From: Phragmites australis | Lineage: Eukaryota; Streptophyta; Magnoliopsida; Poales; Poaceae | Length of the DNA stretch: 64,000 nt | Direction: 5' to 3' | Assembly (NCBI RefSeq): GCF_958298935.1 | Contig: NC_084924.1 | Location: forward strand, 17,891,819 to 17,955,818 | Part shown: piece after piece, positions 1 through 11,368 of the stretch | Position numbering within the stretch: position 1 is the stretch's first letter | Layout of the letters: every line of letters begins with the position of its first letter | Notes under the pieces: model-generated | Seen by the model: only the letters and a program-made list of their open reading frames with translations | What the model was told of the DNA's origin: nothing | The model's database searches: none | Program-made: the position numbers and the translations under genes

Positions 1-948
1 ATGGCAGAAAGAAATGGAATTACTTAACATAGAGCTACTGGAACATGGCAATTAACAATTTTATCAAGCAATTTCATCACCAAAACTTCCACTCATGTAT
101 ATGTTTTAATCAAGGTTAATAATAAAGTTATTAGCCACTTGATGGATCAACATATAGAGATGAAAGTTGCCACAATCAGGCATTCAGGCCAGAGCATACA
201 AGGAAACAATATTGTTAATTTAGTTCATCTGCTAGATCTCCAGGACCACATATGCACAGGGATTCAAGAATTTTCAGATTCAGTGCATTGCTGGTTGCTC
301 TACTCCATCCCAAATAAGTATACCAAAGTAAAGAACAAATGGAAGAACTGCAAGTGTTTTCATGGAAGGATAACGACAAGACGTCCTGCCTGTTTGTTTC
401 AAGTCAGACAATCAGAATTCAGACCTTCAGATGGGGCCAGTTTTTCCAGTAACAGTAAAGGTGCACATTGTTATAGAAATAATGATCATTCACAAATGTT
501 CCAAGTCTGCGAAGACTTAATTCCTGTGTGAAGAGCATACTACTTCCTGCATGTTGGGTCACCAAAAGATCTAAATACATCCCTAAGCCTACCTTCTGAT
601 CTAAAACTGACCACTAAAATATTTTTGTGTTCTGGACTAGTAACAGACAAACTGCATGGAAAAATAATCGAGAAAAAGGTGCAAGGACAAGTAAATGAAA
701 TTCTGGGATTGCGCCCCCAACAATAAAGGCTTTGTAATGTATGATTATGATACACAGGTACAAGATTGGACATGCCTAGCCTCCTAGAGCTTCAACTTCG
801 AATAAATTAACTCCGAAAGCTCCTAGACGCAGCATACAAGAACGTCAGGACCCTAACTGGACCAACAAGTCACTTCTCGACCTTGGCCATTGTGCATCTT
901 GCTTCAGGAAAGCTCGAGTGGTGGCATTACTAAATTATCCAGGAACAC
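1..948. other. 3' flank of the cyclin gene, no gene recognised
   Basis: This AT-rich stretch lies downstream of the cyclin stop codon. It should include the cyclin 3' UTR, which runs leftwards. An open stretch at 139-531 (+) has no recognisable domain, no intron structure and no grass-like coding bias, so I do not call it. Nothing else is supportable here. Confidence 0.4.
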
Positions 949-2788
949 CTACTCCTTCAAGTTCTTCAAGTATGATGCAGGAATCTCAACAGGAGGTAGC
1001 AATGCTGATACACCCTTGAACTGTTCAAGAGATTATTGCACTGTTAGAACTTAGAACACTAGACAGTAGAGACTATGCAAACGATCTGATAGGGGAACCA
1101 CGAGTGCCTGTCAAGACTCATACTCACCCTTTGCTGCTTGTATTTGTCTCGGATCGCCATCGTTGACGAACCTTTCCGGTTAAGCTGCAACTCATGTATG
1201 GCAGTAACACAGTCCTTCAGCTCAGATGGCTTGTAACCGGTCACTGTTTGCAACTTCTTGCTCTGCAATCACACAGAACAAAATGAGTTACATTTCATAG
1301 CAGATGGCTCAGAGCAAGGATTGGGTGTTGCGGATCTATATCATACCCAGGGATGGTTGTGTGGATCAAGGGTCAGCCTTGCAACGAACACCACCGAAGC
1401 TGCAACAAGTGATGGCAAGAAGCGAAGCAAGCTGTAGTCCAACAAGCTCAGCTCAGCAAGGTAACTCCCCAGGAACTCCAACGATAGGCTAGGATACTGC
1501 AATATGCATTACAACAACAGGATCAGACAACAGTGCCTTTGAATGGCGGCAGAATTCAAGTTTCAGATGTAACAAATCTGAAAGGTATGTTAATGTGTCA
1601 TTACCTTCTTATTATCTTCTTGGGCAGATCTGATGAACATCCTAAGACCAGACAAGAAAACAGAGAGGGCACAAAACATTTAGCAATAGAGTAATACTGA
1701 AAAACAAGGATGGAGATAACATTTTCAGATCAATTTGGTTTGTGATCTACCTTAGGAACGTCTTGGTGGTGGGATTGCCCATCTCAAACTTGAGAAGGTT
1801 CAGTATATCACTCTCCATCTTAACAACCTACACATCCCCACAAGCACCAAGAAGTAACAAGTCAATTACCAATTCAGAATCAATCCGTGGCAAGATCCAA
1901 AGACAAATCGCATTCAAAGCATACAAAGAGGCCAACACCTACCTCCTGCTTGGTGTAGGTGTTGTCGGTGATGTAGCAGAAGTCCTCCACATTCGGCGGG
2001 CTGATCTCCTCATACTTTCTGCATCGATTCGACCCAACATTCCAAAGTAAACTCCATTTTTGAACAAATTGAACATCTGGCACAGCAATGTGGGTAGTGA
2101 TGGATGGATGCTTACGAGGCGATGAGCATGGCGGAGACGCCAAGGAGCTGCAGCTTCTGGCGGTTGAGTGCGTTGGCGGAGAGGAAGCGGTCGATGTAGG
2201 AGACGGTGAGGTAAAGCGTGTCGGAGACGAGCTTGTACTCCTCGGCGACCTCGACGAGCCAGTCGACGAGGATGGCGCGCATGTTGGCCGTGACGTCGAC
2301 CTGCACCGCCGCGATGTAGTCCTCCGCCGGCCGCCGCTTCACCTGCTTCTGCACGCGCGCACCTCCGCGTTAGGATGGATCTTGCGATGGCATTGCGGCG
2401 AAGGGAGAGAGAGGGAGAGAAACTAGGATGCGCGTGTGTGGCATGGCGCGCGTACCTCCATGGAGTGCAGGTAGGAGTAGATGTCGGATGCGTAAGGCGC
2501 GCAGAGCTGCGGGTCCCCCTCATCCTCCTCCCCGACACCGGCGGCAGCGGGAGGCGCCGGCTTGAGCGCGGGCGCGGTCTTGGGCTCGGCTGCGGGGAGG
2601 GGCTTCTTCTTGGGCTTGTCGTCGTCGTGGTGCGGGCTGAGGAGGGAGGCATTGGAGAGCGTGGGGAGCTCGGTGAGAGCGACGCGCTTACGCTTGGTGG
2701 CGACGACGGCGGCCCGCTTGGAGGTGGCGCGGGTGAGGCGCGGTGGGGCGGCGCAGGCGGCAGCGTTCTCCTTGTCGGTCATGTGCAT
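949..2788 (-). CDS. CYCA3: A3-type cyclin (cyclin A3 family), 8 exons, 370 aa
   Basis: Regulatory subunit of a cyclin-dependent kinase that acts in the nucleus around S phase. Exons on the minus strand, read right to left: 2788-2456, 2348-2116, 2018-1943, 1827-1751, 1641-1605, 1496-1347, 1262-1128, 1020-949. All introns are GT-AG and all phases agree; the lengths sum to 1113 nt including the TAG stop, a normal size for A3 cyclins. The N-terminus is basic and proline-rich with a destruction-box-like RxxLxxL at residues 35-41. The cyclin N box holds the [18 protein letters not shown] signature at 134-151, followed by DRFLS (164-168) and SKYEEI with [11 protein letters not shown]. The C-terminal cyclin fold contains [16 protein letters not shown] and [12 protein letters not shown]. 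The first ATG (2788) gives MHMTDKEN; the ATG at 2782 is an alternative start. I see no frameshift or premature stop. The A3 assignment is from family knowledge; the exact paralogue is not determined. Confidence 0.93.
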
Positions 2789-3309
2789 TTGCGGCGGCGG
2801 CTGCTCCTACTCCGACTCTCCTAGCGCGGCGGCGGGGTAGGAGTGGTAGCTAGGCGCCGGAGCGGAGGCGGATACGGAGGAGGATGTGAGGATGGATGGT
2901 GGGATGCGGTTATGTAGCGGGGCGGGATGAGAATGGGAGAGAGATGAGGCCGCCATTATTTTTGGATTCGAAGGATTTCGCAGAGGTGGGGTTGGAGGGA
3001 AGCTCTGCCTCCCTCTGGTTCTTTCGATCTCCGCTCCGCCGGGATTCGGAAATTCGCTCGAGTTCTGGGGGGAGGATAGGGAAAGATTGGGAATTTCTTT
3101 TTCCGGGGTTCTAAAATTCGAAGCGTTTCGGAGGCGAGAGGCCGCGGCGCGAGCAGCGGGCGCGGGATTTTTGGTGGTGTCAGTGAGCGGCGCGCGGGGA
3201 GTTTGATTTGATTGGGTAGGCTGCATGCGTGGCGCTGGCGCTATGCTCCATTTCGGTGTTTGGGGATTCCGGCGTGCCGCCGCCGGCCCCTCGTGGTTGA
3301 ACTGGCACG
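2789..3309 (-). promoter_or_regulatory. 5' UTR and proximal promoter region of the cyclin gene
   Basis: This is GC-rich sequence between the cyclin start codon and the left end of the Mutator-like element. The minus strand has pyrimidine-rich 5'-UTR-like sequence at about 2800-3100. I see no convincing TATA box and no exact E2F consensus, so the core promoter is not resolved. What can be said is that only about 0.5 kb of unique sequence lies between the gene and the transposon. Confidence 0.35.
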
Positions 3310-6300
3310 ATTTTTTAAAATGATATTTTTTATTGAAAAATCGCAAAAATTAGTATCCGTTTATGAAAAAAATACCAAAATAGCACTATGTCGGAAAATT
3401 TCCGTATGCCAACAAACCTGTATCATTATCCGGTGCTTCGATTAGTGGTGGATAGTGCGACACTTGCATGTCGACAAATACCCCTATATTAATGCCAGCG
3501 GCACCCGTGGGAGAAGTCACCCCATTAGATTATTTTGCTTTTCAGTAAGCATAGTAGAGTCGCGCGTGTGAGAGAAGACGAGGAAGAGTAATGCCTAGAA
3601 GGAGGAGAGCATTATGGATTCGAGGAGGAACCATCATATGGGAATGCCACACTAGCATGAACATCCGTTCTGTCAGTGTGGCAACCGAGTTCGGATGTCA
3701 ACATCTTTTGATGTGGAGATTTTTGGTAGTCGATTTTTCATGTGTCCGGATCTTAATGATGATTTTATGATGTGTTCATCTTTTTCATTGTGTTCATGTC
3801 TCAGAACTCTACATTAGGAATAACACTCCTAACATCACATTTATCATCCAAAGCTTTGTCACTTCAAGGAATAGATCAATGTGGTAAGACCATCTTACAG
3901 TGGGGGATATATCAGAGAGGTTGAAGCCAAACGTGAGTACTAGATCAGGATGAAGGAAGCACGTTAGCGACAAGAGGCACGTCAAAAGCGCCAATAGGAA
4001 CATCAGTGGTGAGAATAGGAACACAATTGACAGGCCGAGGAACTTCAAAGGGGAGAAGTGGAACGTCATCTGCAAGAGGATATTTTAAGGAGGCAGCAGC
4101 TGAACTTCAGAGGCATGAGGAACTACTACACATGCGTAAAGCTCTTTTGCATCACCATGAAGAAGCGGAGCACGAAACAACATGTGGAAGAAGGGGGGAA
4201 ATCCTCGATCCACGCAGTATGATCTATTGTAGTCGTAGATTTCCAACTTTACTAATAAAATTGTATGGTAGTACTACATGGTAGTGTAATCTGTTGTACT
4301 ACTATGTTACATGATGGGATGAACCTTTATTGTAATTGGAAAATTACGATACAAAGAAATATAGCATAAAGCTAAGGCAACATATCGGGGTACAGTGGTT
4401 CTAGTCATACTGGCTTATAATGAACTGCAAGATGATCCTGACTCCCAATAGCCGCCATTACCATACTAGGCTGCTGGTGGAGGAGGATGAGGAGCAGGCT
4501 TTTGGTGGCACATGTAGGGGCAACAAGGATCAAGACATACAGTAGGATCATCGAGGTGGATGACTAGCTCATCCTCCTCAGGAGAAAGTTGGAATAGCAT
4601 CAACCTCCCGATGCAGGTCAAAAATACGGTCTCAAAAGTGATGGATGTAATATTAAATGTTATGTTCAATAGGTGGATCAACCCATCTCATATAGCGGCA
4701 GTTGTCATCATCGTCGAAGTCCTGCAAATGTGTACATATTTATTACTAATTTGTCTCAAAATATGATCTTGAATTTTTTTTAGAGGTCTCACCCTCCCAA
4801 AAAGGATATTAGAAGAATCGACACCCTCTATTAATGATCATATCATACATCTGGATAACGTAATTATGTCAATGGGAGCACTTGGGCTATTGCACATTTC
4901 AATGGTTGTACATCCTAAGATGAAGAGGTGGATGAAACTCACTCTTTCCCTACAAAGGGAGGTTGTCGAGTGACGCATCGTAGGCATTGGGACCAAAGAA
5001 ACCCGATCATCTCATCGGTGCCCTCCCCACATCTCTTGATCCTCGGCCTCTCGCACCTCTAGTTGTCATTGAGTCTTATGGCTTCAGTTAGAAGTTAGGG
5101 GAGGCTTTTATAGATGCATGAGGAAGGAGAGAGATCCATCATAGTAAAAAGGTAAACCCTACGTGCTATGCTAATCCTAACCTTAACCACTGCGTACAAT
5201 GCTAAACTAACATTAAACTCTAAATACAATGGTAAACCTAACATTAAACAATGTGTGTCTTAGGCTTTTTAGACGTAGCCTTTTTAGATGTAGCCTTTTC
5301 AGACAAATGTTTTCATAGGTAGCCTTTGTAGACGTAGGCTTTTCAGACCACTCTAGGCAGAGGAATCAATTCCCTGTCCCACTATTCACCGTGGACTCAA
5401 TCCATGAACCAACATGGATTTTCAATATAAATAGCAGTCTAGGAGGCCACTTTTTGAATGAAGCCAAATGCATGAAGCTCTTTCTACTCCTACTAAAATG
5501 GCCTATGATCCTCTCCCAAAGAAATATATGTTAGCTACTACGCCTACTAGGGTCGAAGTTCCAATGTGCTGGTGTGTAGACCTTTGTAAGGTGAAGAAGA
5601 AGTCCAACGACTTCTCGGACACCTACGATAGGAGGTTCTTCATGTGTTGGAACTACGAGTATGACCTGTCAGAGGGAAACATCCATGGTGGCTACTGCCA
5701 GGTATACACCAGTGGCCAAACTATATCACAACTACCTATCACTAACACTGATAATTTTGTTCTCCGTTGCTAATCTCTATCACCACTATGTGACTTCATA
5801 CAATCGGTGGATACTAAGCAGAGTCTAGCATATGTGTTCTTACTCCACGAGGAGCACCAGGTGGCATGGAAACAATCCCATCAGATGGAAAAGGATGAGA
5901 GAAGGAAGGCTAAGTGCAAACACATTCAAGAGGAGCAGCGGAAGTAGAGATAGGAGCAGAACCACTTGAAGGAGGAGGCATATGAGGTAGAGAGGGAGAG
6001 GAAGTGCGAGAGGGCATATTGGGTACGTGAAGCAGAACTAGATGCTATGAGAAAGGGAAAGTACCCCTGTTGCATCCAATAGAGTGCTTTACTGAGGAAG
6101 GAGTATCTAAAGAATACAGGCACCATTGGACATATATTTATTGCGAGTACTTGAATGAGAGCTCTTCACTCTGTAAGCAAGAGAATAAAAAAGAAAAGAA
6201 CATCAAGTTTCAGGAACCCTACCAAAAGCATCCAAATGTTGTACCACGCCTGCAGGAGAACAAGGAAGAGAAGAACACCAAGTTACAAAAACACATTTGG

Positions 6301-6646
6301 AAAATAAATAAAGGTTATTTAAAAAGTAAATATGGCTAAAAAAATAAAGGTTGTTAAAAAGTAAAAAGTAAAAATAAATAAATTTCCAGCATTTGGTTTG
6401 CTGGCTAGGATCTATCGGTAAAGCAGACAAGCTTGTCAGCACACCAGATGCCGACAAATACTGTCGGCAAGAGCCCATGTCGACAGAACTATCAGTCGGT
6501 AGGTGAAATGCTAATAATAGGTCTATCGACAGGCGAAATGACTAAATGGTGCTAGTCAGCATTTTGGTTGTCGACAAGGTGCTATTTTGGCAATTTTCCA
6601 TAAACAGATATTATTTTTGCAATTTTCCAATAAAAAAATTATATTT
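3310..6646. mobile_element. Mutator-like element (degenerate, about 3.3 kb) with long terminal inverted repeats
   Basis: The left end (about 3317-3393) and the reverse complement of the right end (6571-6646) align over some 75 bp. The shared order is T-run/ATTG, then AAAA(T)YGCAAAAAT, then ATCYGTTTATG, then CCAAAATAGCAC, then TGTCG. Long TIRs with an AT-rich interior fit the Mutator superfamily. Possible 9-bp target duplications, actggcacg (3301-3309) and actagcacc (6647-6655), match at 7 of 9 positions, which suggests an old insertion. The interior carries a fragment of a GRF-type zinc-finger gene and short repeats around GACGTAGCCTTTTTA at about 5260-5345. No transposase is recognisable, so it is non-autonomous or decayed. 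Confidence 0.6.
5468..6070 (+). pseudogene. GRF-type zinc-finger gene fragment inside the Mutator-like element
   Basis: The open part (5468-5773) contains CWCVDLCK, then DTYDRRFFMCWNYEYD, which matches the C-x-C...C...RxFxxC spacing of a GRF zinc finger. Further coding-like sequence follows in other frames, with a charged, probably coiled-coil stretch (EEHQVAW, then many E/K/R) and stops at about 5770 and 5946. Proteins of this arrangement are common in grass transposon-rich DNA. Function is unknown; single-stranded nucleic-acid binding is only suggested by the GRF family. This copy is broken and has no credible start or splice structure. Confidence 0.5.
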
Positions 6647-6655
6647 ACTAGCACC

Positions 6656-7710
6656 CGAGTTTTTCTTTCTCTTTCCTTTTTTCTTCTTTTTCCCTCTTTT
6701 TTTTTTGTTTTCCCTTTTGAACAGAATAGCTAATTTCACTAAACCATGGACGCAGTGGCCACCAAGTCCTCAACACTAAGCGGTGTACTATCCCAATCTA
6801 GACTCGTGTGCCCGAGTCCAAGGAGCATGGTGGCATCTCTAGAAGGGTGCTGAAATGCTTAGCAGGATACTTACACCCTTGGAGGATAAGACTCACTTTG
6901 GGTGCAAGCAAGGAGCGTGCCCTGGGGTAGTGCCCAAGAGCTGCACTCAGGAGAGGCGCAAGGGGGCAACACCAAGAGGTTGGTGCTGAGGAGAGACACC
7001 TTGAGGGTCCTAGGCTTATATCCCGTCTTATTCCATGAAGGTGGATTGAACTTGCTTTTCTTGGGTAGGGATGTAGCTCTGAGGAGTTAGCAACGTCCCC
7101 ATATACAACACCAATGTTGTGGTAAACTACCATGAGTTAGAGTGTTCATGCGATAGACTTGGATCGAGACACGTAAACATTAGTGAGGGACATTTAGTTG
7201 TTTTACGGGCCTCGCATCTATGTGCCAGAGTAAACCATGAGATTTATATTAGTTTGGGGTCATGAGGCACCCTATACCCGTCGACAAGCCCCCTAAGTCT
7301 CCACGATGAGATAGCCTTTCGGGGGTCGCCCTTGTGAATGTGAATTGTATTAGGAGTGATATAGTTCTCCACGTGAGAGGGTTACATGGAGTATTTATAG
7401 GCCATGGGCATGGCCATGTACAAAGGACGGTCTTTCCCCCAAGATAAAGGAGTTGACCAAGGGTTGACTGGGGGTATAAATGTCTATTACAAGATTTACA
7501 ATCTTCTCTTCATATGCGAGCTTAACTTCGTTAGGTATTCCTAGGTGTGGGTCCATATCTTAGTGGACCCACCGGTAGATCTTCATGTCCTAGTGGGTCC
7601 ATGTTCTGATGGGTCCATTTGTAGGTCTTCTCATCCCTACAAGGCCATGTCTCGGTAAGCCCACTAATAAGTCTTCCGGACCCCTTCAAAGGAGGATCTT
7701 CATGCCCCAT
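6656..7710. other. Repeat-like DNA without a recognisable gene
   Basis: It begins with a T-rich tract (about 6660-6715). Further right it contains text such as TATTTATAGGCC (about 7393) that could belong to an old LTR reading leftwards. I found no reading frame with family features. The hAT element at 7719 is inserted at its right edge; similar GGGTCC- and CCCCTT-rich sequence continues on the far side, so the host repeat spans the insertion. Confidence 0.3.
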
Positions 7711-7718
7711 GTTGTGAC

Positions 7719-8911
7719 CACGGTTCACAAATGCGACGGTAACCGCCCAAAAATCACGGTTACCGACCTTCTCGGTCTGATCCGGTTTCAGAAACCGAAC
7801 GGTAACCAAATTTGAATTCAAAAAATTCAAAAATATAAAAAAATTCAAAAAAATCTTAAAACAAACTAGACATAATTCTAAGACCTTCTGTGAAATTTGT
7901 TTGAAAAAATAATGTCGTTTGCATCATATTCTATAGGGAGGAAGTTTGAAAAAAATGAAAAAAATTGAAGCGTGCGGCTCAGTTATTAACTCATGTTAAG
8001 GAAAAGTGTAACATGCAAACACATATTTTTCTTGTGTAAAACGTATTTTAAGAGAATATTTAAAATTGATTTCACTTTATTTAGAGTTTTATTAATTTTG
8101 CTATGATTTTTACAAAGTTCACAAGCATAAAGTGAATATGTTAAGAAACAGCACTGTAATTAACTTTTTCATGTCTACTATTATTTTTCCTACGTAAATC
8201 ATAGTATACATAAGCTAATGAAAGTGGTTTCACTAATTTTTGAGGTGTGATGGGTCAGTTATGAATCAATCTAGTAGCAACACATTTACACAATCATGCA
8301 TGTTACAATAACTAATTCATGAGTTCATGCATTTTAAAAGACATAGGATCATGTAAGAAGACTAAAAAAATTAGTTTCATGATTTTTGGATTAGCAAAGA
8401 GTAAACTATGCATTTAACTTGGTTTAACAAATACAATTTCTCACAGAAAATTTTGAACTTTTTTATGAGTATAAATACTTTTATCATGTAGATCATGTCA
8501 CAGAGAAACCAACAAAATTTGTTTCACTTGATTTGAAGCTCAGATGAATTAGTTATTGATTTTAGAAGATTGAGATAATTTTTGGGTTTTTTGTTGAACT
8601 TCACTGAAAATCGAGAAAACCGCCCGATAAATCGAGAAAACCGAGCGGTTACCGAGAAAACTGAGCGGTTACCAATAATGTGGAAAATTCGAGAAAATCG
8701 CTCGATAAATCGCAAAAACCGCTCGATAACCGGTCCAAACCGACCGGTTACCGAACGGCTAAAATCGCGAATTTTTTTTCCAAATTTCAAATTTTGCCAA
8801 ATGAATTTTCTCTATTTTTTTTGAATTTTTGACCGATAACCGCAATTATCGCGAATTTTTTGTTACTGCCGGAGCTCGGTAACCGAGCTCCGGTCGGTAA
8901 CTTTAACCCTG
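7719..8911. mobile_element. Non-autonomous hAT element, 1193 bp, with exact 8-bp target duplication
   Basis: The element starts CACGGTTCAC and ends TTTAACCCTG (inverted: CAGGGTTAAA). It is flanked by identical 8-bp direct repeats GTTGTGAC at 7711-7718 and 8912-8919. An 8-bp duplication and short CA(G/C)GGTT ends are hallmarks of the hAT superfamily. Subterminal regions are full of short GGTTACCG / CGGTAACCG motifs in both orientations, the arrangement used as transposase-binding sites in hAT elements. The interior is AT-rich with no transposase, so movement would need enzyme supplied in trans. A hairpin with 11-bp perfect arms lies near the right end (8869-8893). Confidence 0.75.
8869..8893. 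repeat. Hairpin near the right hAT end (11-bp perfect arms)
   Basis: CCGGAGCTCGG (8869-8879) pairs perfectly with CCGAGCTCCGG (8883-8893) across a 3-nt TAA spacer. It is GC-rich in otherwise AT-rich surroundings and lies 18 bp inside the right terminus. Confidence 0.8.
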
Positions 8912-9034
8912 GTTGTGACACGTCCATGACCCCCTTAGAGGACAAGCCTTTAGCATCCCCTTTAGGGGCAAGTATTGATGATCCTCCTCCGAGGCCATGT
9001 CATCATGAACCCCTTGGGGGGAGTCTTTAAGACC

Positions 9035-9262
9035 CCGAGCCCTTTGGAAGGACTTGAGTGAGCCCCTTTGGAAGGGGTAGAGCAAGCCTCCTTTCGAAGA
9101 AGTTGAGTGAGCCCCTTTGGAAGGGGCGGAGCAAGCCTGCTTTGGAAGAGCTTGAGTGAGTCCCCTTTGGAAGGGAGAAGCAACCCCCTTTGGATGGGTG
9201 TTATCAACCCCTTTGGAAAGGGCTGAGCAAGCCCACTTTGGATGGGGGAGCAAGCTCCTTTT
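9035..9262. repeat. Degenerate minisatellite, about 49-bp unit, each unit with a hairpin
   Basis: Four to five imperfect copies of a unit beginning GTGAGCCCCTTTGGAAGGGG, followed by GAGCAAGCCTSCTTTGGAAG. CCCCTTTGGAAGGGG is self-complementary. The proline/glycine-rich open frames across this array come from the repeat and are not genes. Confidence 0.65.
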
Positions 9263-10310
9263 GGAATCATGTTTCTTCTAGACAATGACATGAAAAAGGA
9301 ATCTCATCAAATACCGTATTATGTTAAATTTATATGAAGAATTTAGATATCAAGAAAATATCTCATAGCTTGTCGTCGTAATATGCCGCTATAGGCATGA
9401 TGGTGGCAAACCGAAGATATCGCAACAATTCAATCCAAGCCCATGGAGGCGAGACTGAAGGAGGAGGACCGGCAACGCTATTTGCCGACTCAGCGTGGCT
9501 TGCGGAGGCGTGCCTTGTCCAAAGTTGGGGATGACATGGTCCCAATCATGCCCGTGGAGGCGTGGATTCGGTCGGGGTTGTCCTTCGGCGTCAAGGTCGA
9601 ATCTGCGGAGGCATGGTCCTTCCATTGGCGACAGCGGTGGCTCGCCCAAGGTGGACGACGACTTCTGGGGTTCTAGTCAAGAAGAACGAAGGTGACGGTG
9701 GCCTGCCTAATGACCCACAGAAGTGTGGTCTTTAGCGGCCTGTGCTCCTTGGCTTGTGCGCGCACCCGCTAAGGCATGGTGTGGCTCGTCCATCTGTTGT
9801 CGACTTGCAACTCGTGGTGGTGAGGCAGCATGCGACTTGACAACGGTCAAGGCTGGTTTCAGTGATTAAAGTTCACCGACGATCCAATCAGTGGAGGTGT
9901 GATTGGCTCAGCTAGCCCCCTTTCTTGGGCCTTCTGTCTAGACAAGGGCTACAACATACACTAAAAAAAACTTCTATAAACAACGGGCTTGATCAGATCA
10001 TTGCATGTACCTTTAGCCTGAGACTCGTGCTGATAACGTGTTGTAAAACCTGAAATTGACTCATCAAGATTGTAGATAATCAATAATTCCAAAGTGGAAA
10101 CAGATAAACAAATTGATTCCCATATCTTCCTTGTTTTATTGAGGAGAAACGTTTCTATTACAAACTATTGTGTTGTACATGTATATGGACTCCTCCTTGT
10201 GTTGGATGTGACTTCAAAACGTACTCCTCATTGGATCTTCTGGATTTCTACTCTAACTAGTTTAGGCAAGTGTCTACACATAGGCTAATGCCTAATTTCA
10301 CAACAATTTT
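9263..10310 (-). mobile_element. Possible Copia-type remnant (minus strand) with primer-binding-site-like sequence
   Basis: At about 10020-10055 the minus strand reads TTTTACAACACGTTATCAGC followed by ACGAG. This resembles the LTR end plus primer-binding-site region of some plant Copia elements. The plus strand to its right (about 10050-10302) would then be the LTR, and 9263-10020 decayed internal sequence. No gag or pol is recognisable, and the GC-rich open frames at 9389-9695 show no known domain. Confidence 0.3.
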
Positions 10311-11368
10311 ATCCTCATTTTAGCTCCACCTCAAGGGATGCTCTTATCTTTCCAGCCATATAAATATTCTTGTGTGAAAGATGGTTTAATTATTGTATTT
10401 TTATTTAAATTGCATCAGTCAAGAACTCAGGATCTGTGTCTTTGATACAAGATTGAACAATTATACATACTAATTGAGCCCAACAGCATAAGCTAACGAA
10501 GACAGATTAACAATTCACTTGTACTTCAACACTAATGTACGGGGAAGAGTAATGTTTTGCCTAGACCTGTATAAATACTTTATAACAACTGCTCCGACAA
10601 TGTCAGGCGCGTGCTGACTTCCTTCCAGACCATTTGAAGTACCTCAAACCAACTTCTGGATCGTTCTCGCTTCCTGATCATTTGGAGTACCTCCCTGCCA
10701 CAGCCGTGATTGTGATACAGTTCTCCTTTTCAAGTGTTACGGAATAAATCCTTTTCGTCAATGACTGCACTTTCTCGTATAAGAATCACATGGTGGCGTA
10801 AGTACATCTTTTTCATTTATGTTGTACATCTTTTTCTCAAGTTGGTTGTATTTTTTTCCCCTTAACTACATACGAACATTAGTAGTCTCGATATATTTCT
10901 GAAGATATTAAGAGCATGTGACATCCAGAAAATGAGAACTCAATTTTAGGAAATCAAATATTTGCATATACAAAGAAATATTTATAACCTACGCCGCTAT
11001 GGATTGCATGTTCACTCAGAGACTCAGTGCTACATGGACAACATTAACCAAGTACATACAACTAAAGTAATTAAGTAAAGGGGTGCCTATCAAACATGCT
11101 ACCGCGTGATTAACAACAAAGAACAACCAAATTATTTTTTATACAGCACAACATAAATAAAAGGAAGAAAAAGAAAGTAGTTCGATATGTAACACTAACT
11201 TTACACCCGAATGGCTGTTTTCTTAATTTACAAGAACTATAGCTCAGCAGCGCTCCCTGTTTTAGGGCATCCTTTTGACAGGGAATGCAGTGTAACCACC
11301 GCCTTCGCCATTTCTCAGCCAGGGAATTCCATTCACTCCAGTGAGGAATGTCAGTAAACATAGCTTTC
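10311..11368. other. Intergenic sequence and 3' flank of the DUF760 gene
   Basis: AT-rich sequence with no supportable gene. The right part should contain the 3' UTR of the DUF760 gene, which is transcribed leftwards and stops at 11369-11371. Confidence 0.4.

Noticed and set aside
139..531. 130-codon open frame on the plus strand
   Set aside because: No domain, AT-rich, no coding signature, and located where the 3' flank of the cyclin gene is expected.
1939..2824. Long open frames on both strands across the cyclin first exons
   Set aside because: They are GC-rich shadows of cyclin exons 1 and 2; only the frame with cyclin motifs and matching splice phases is real.
8903..9291. Two overlapping minus-strand frames rich in PSKG/QRG repeats
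   Set aside because: They are translations of the 49-bp minisatellite, open in several frames because of the repeat.
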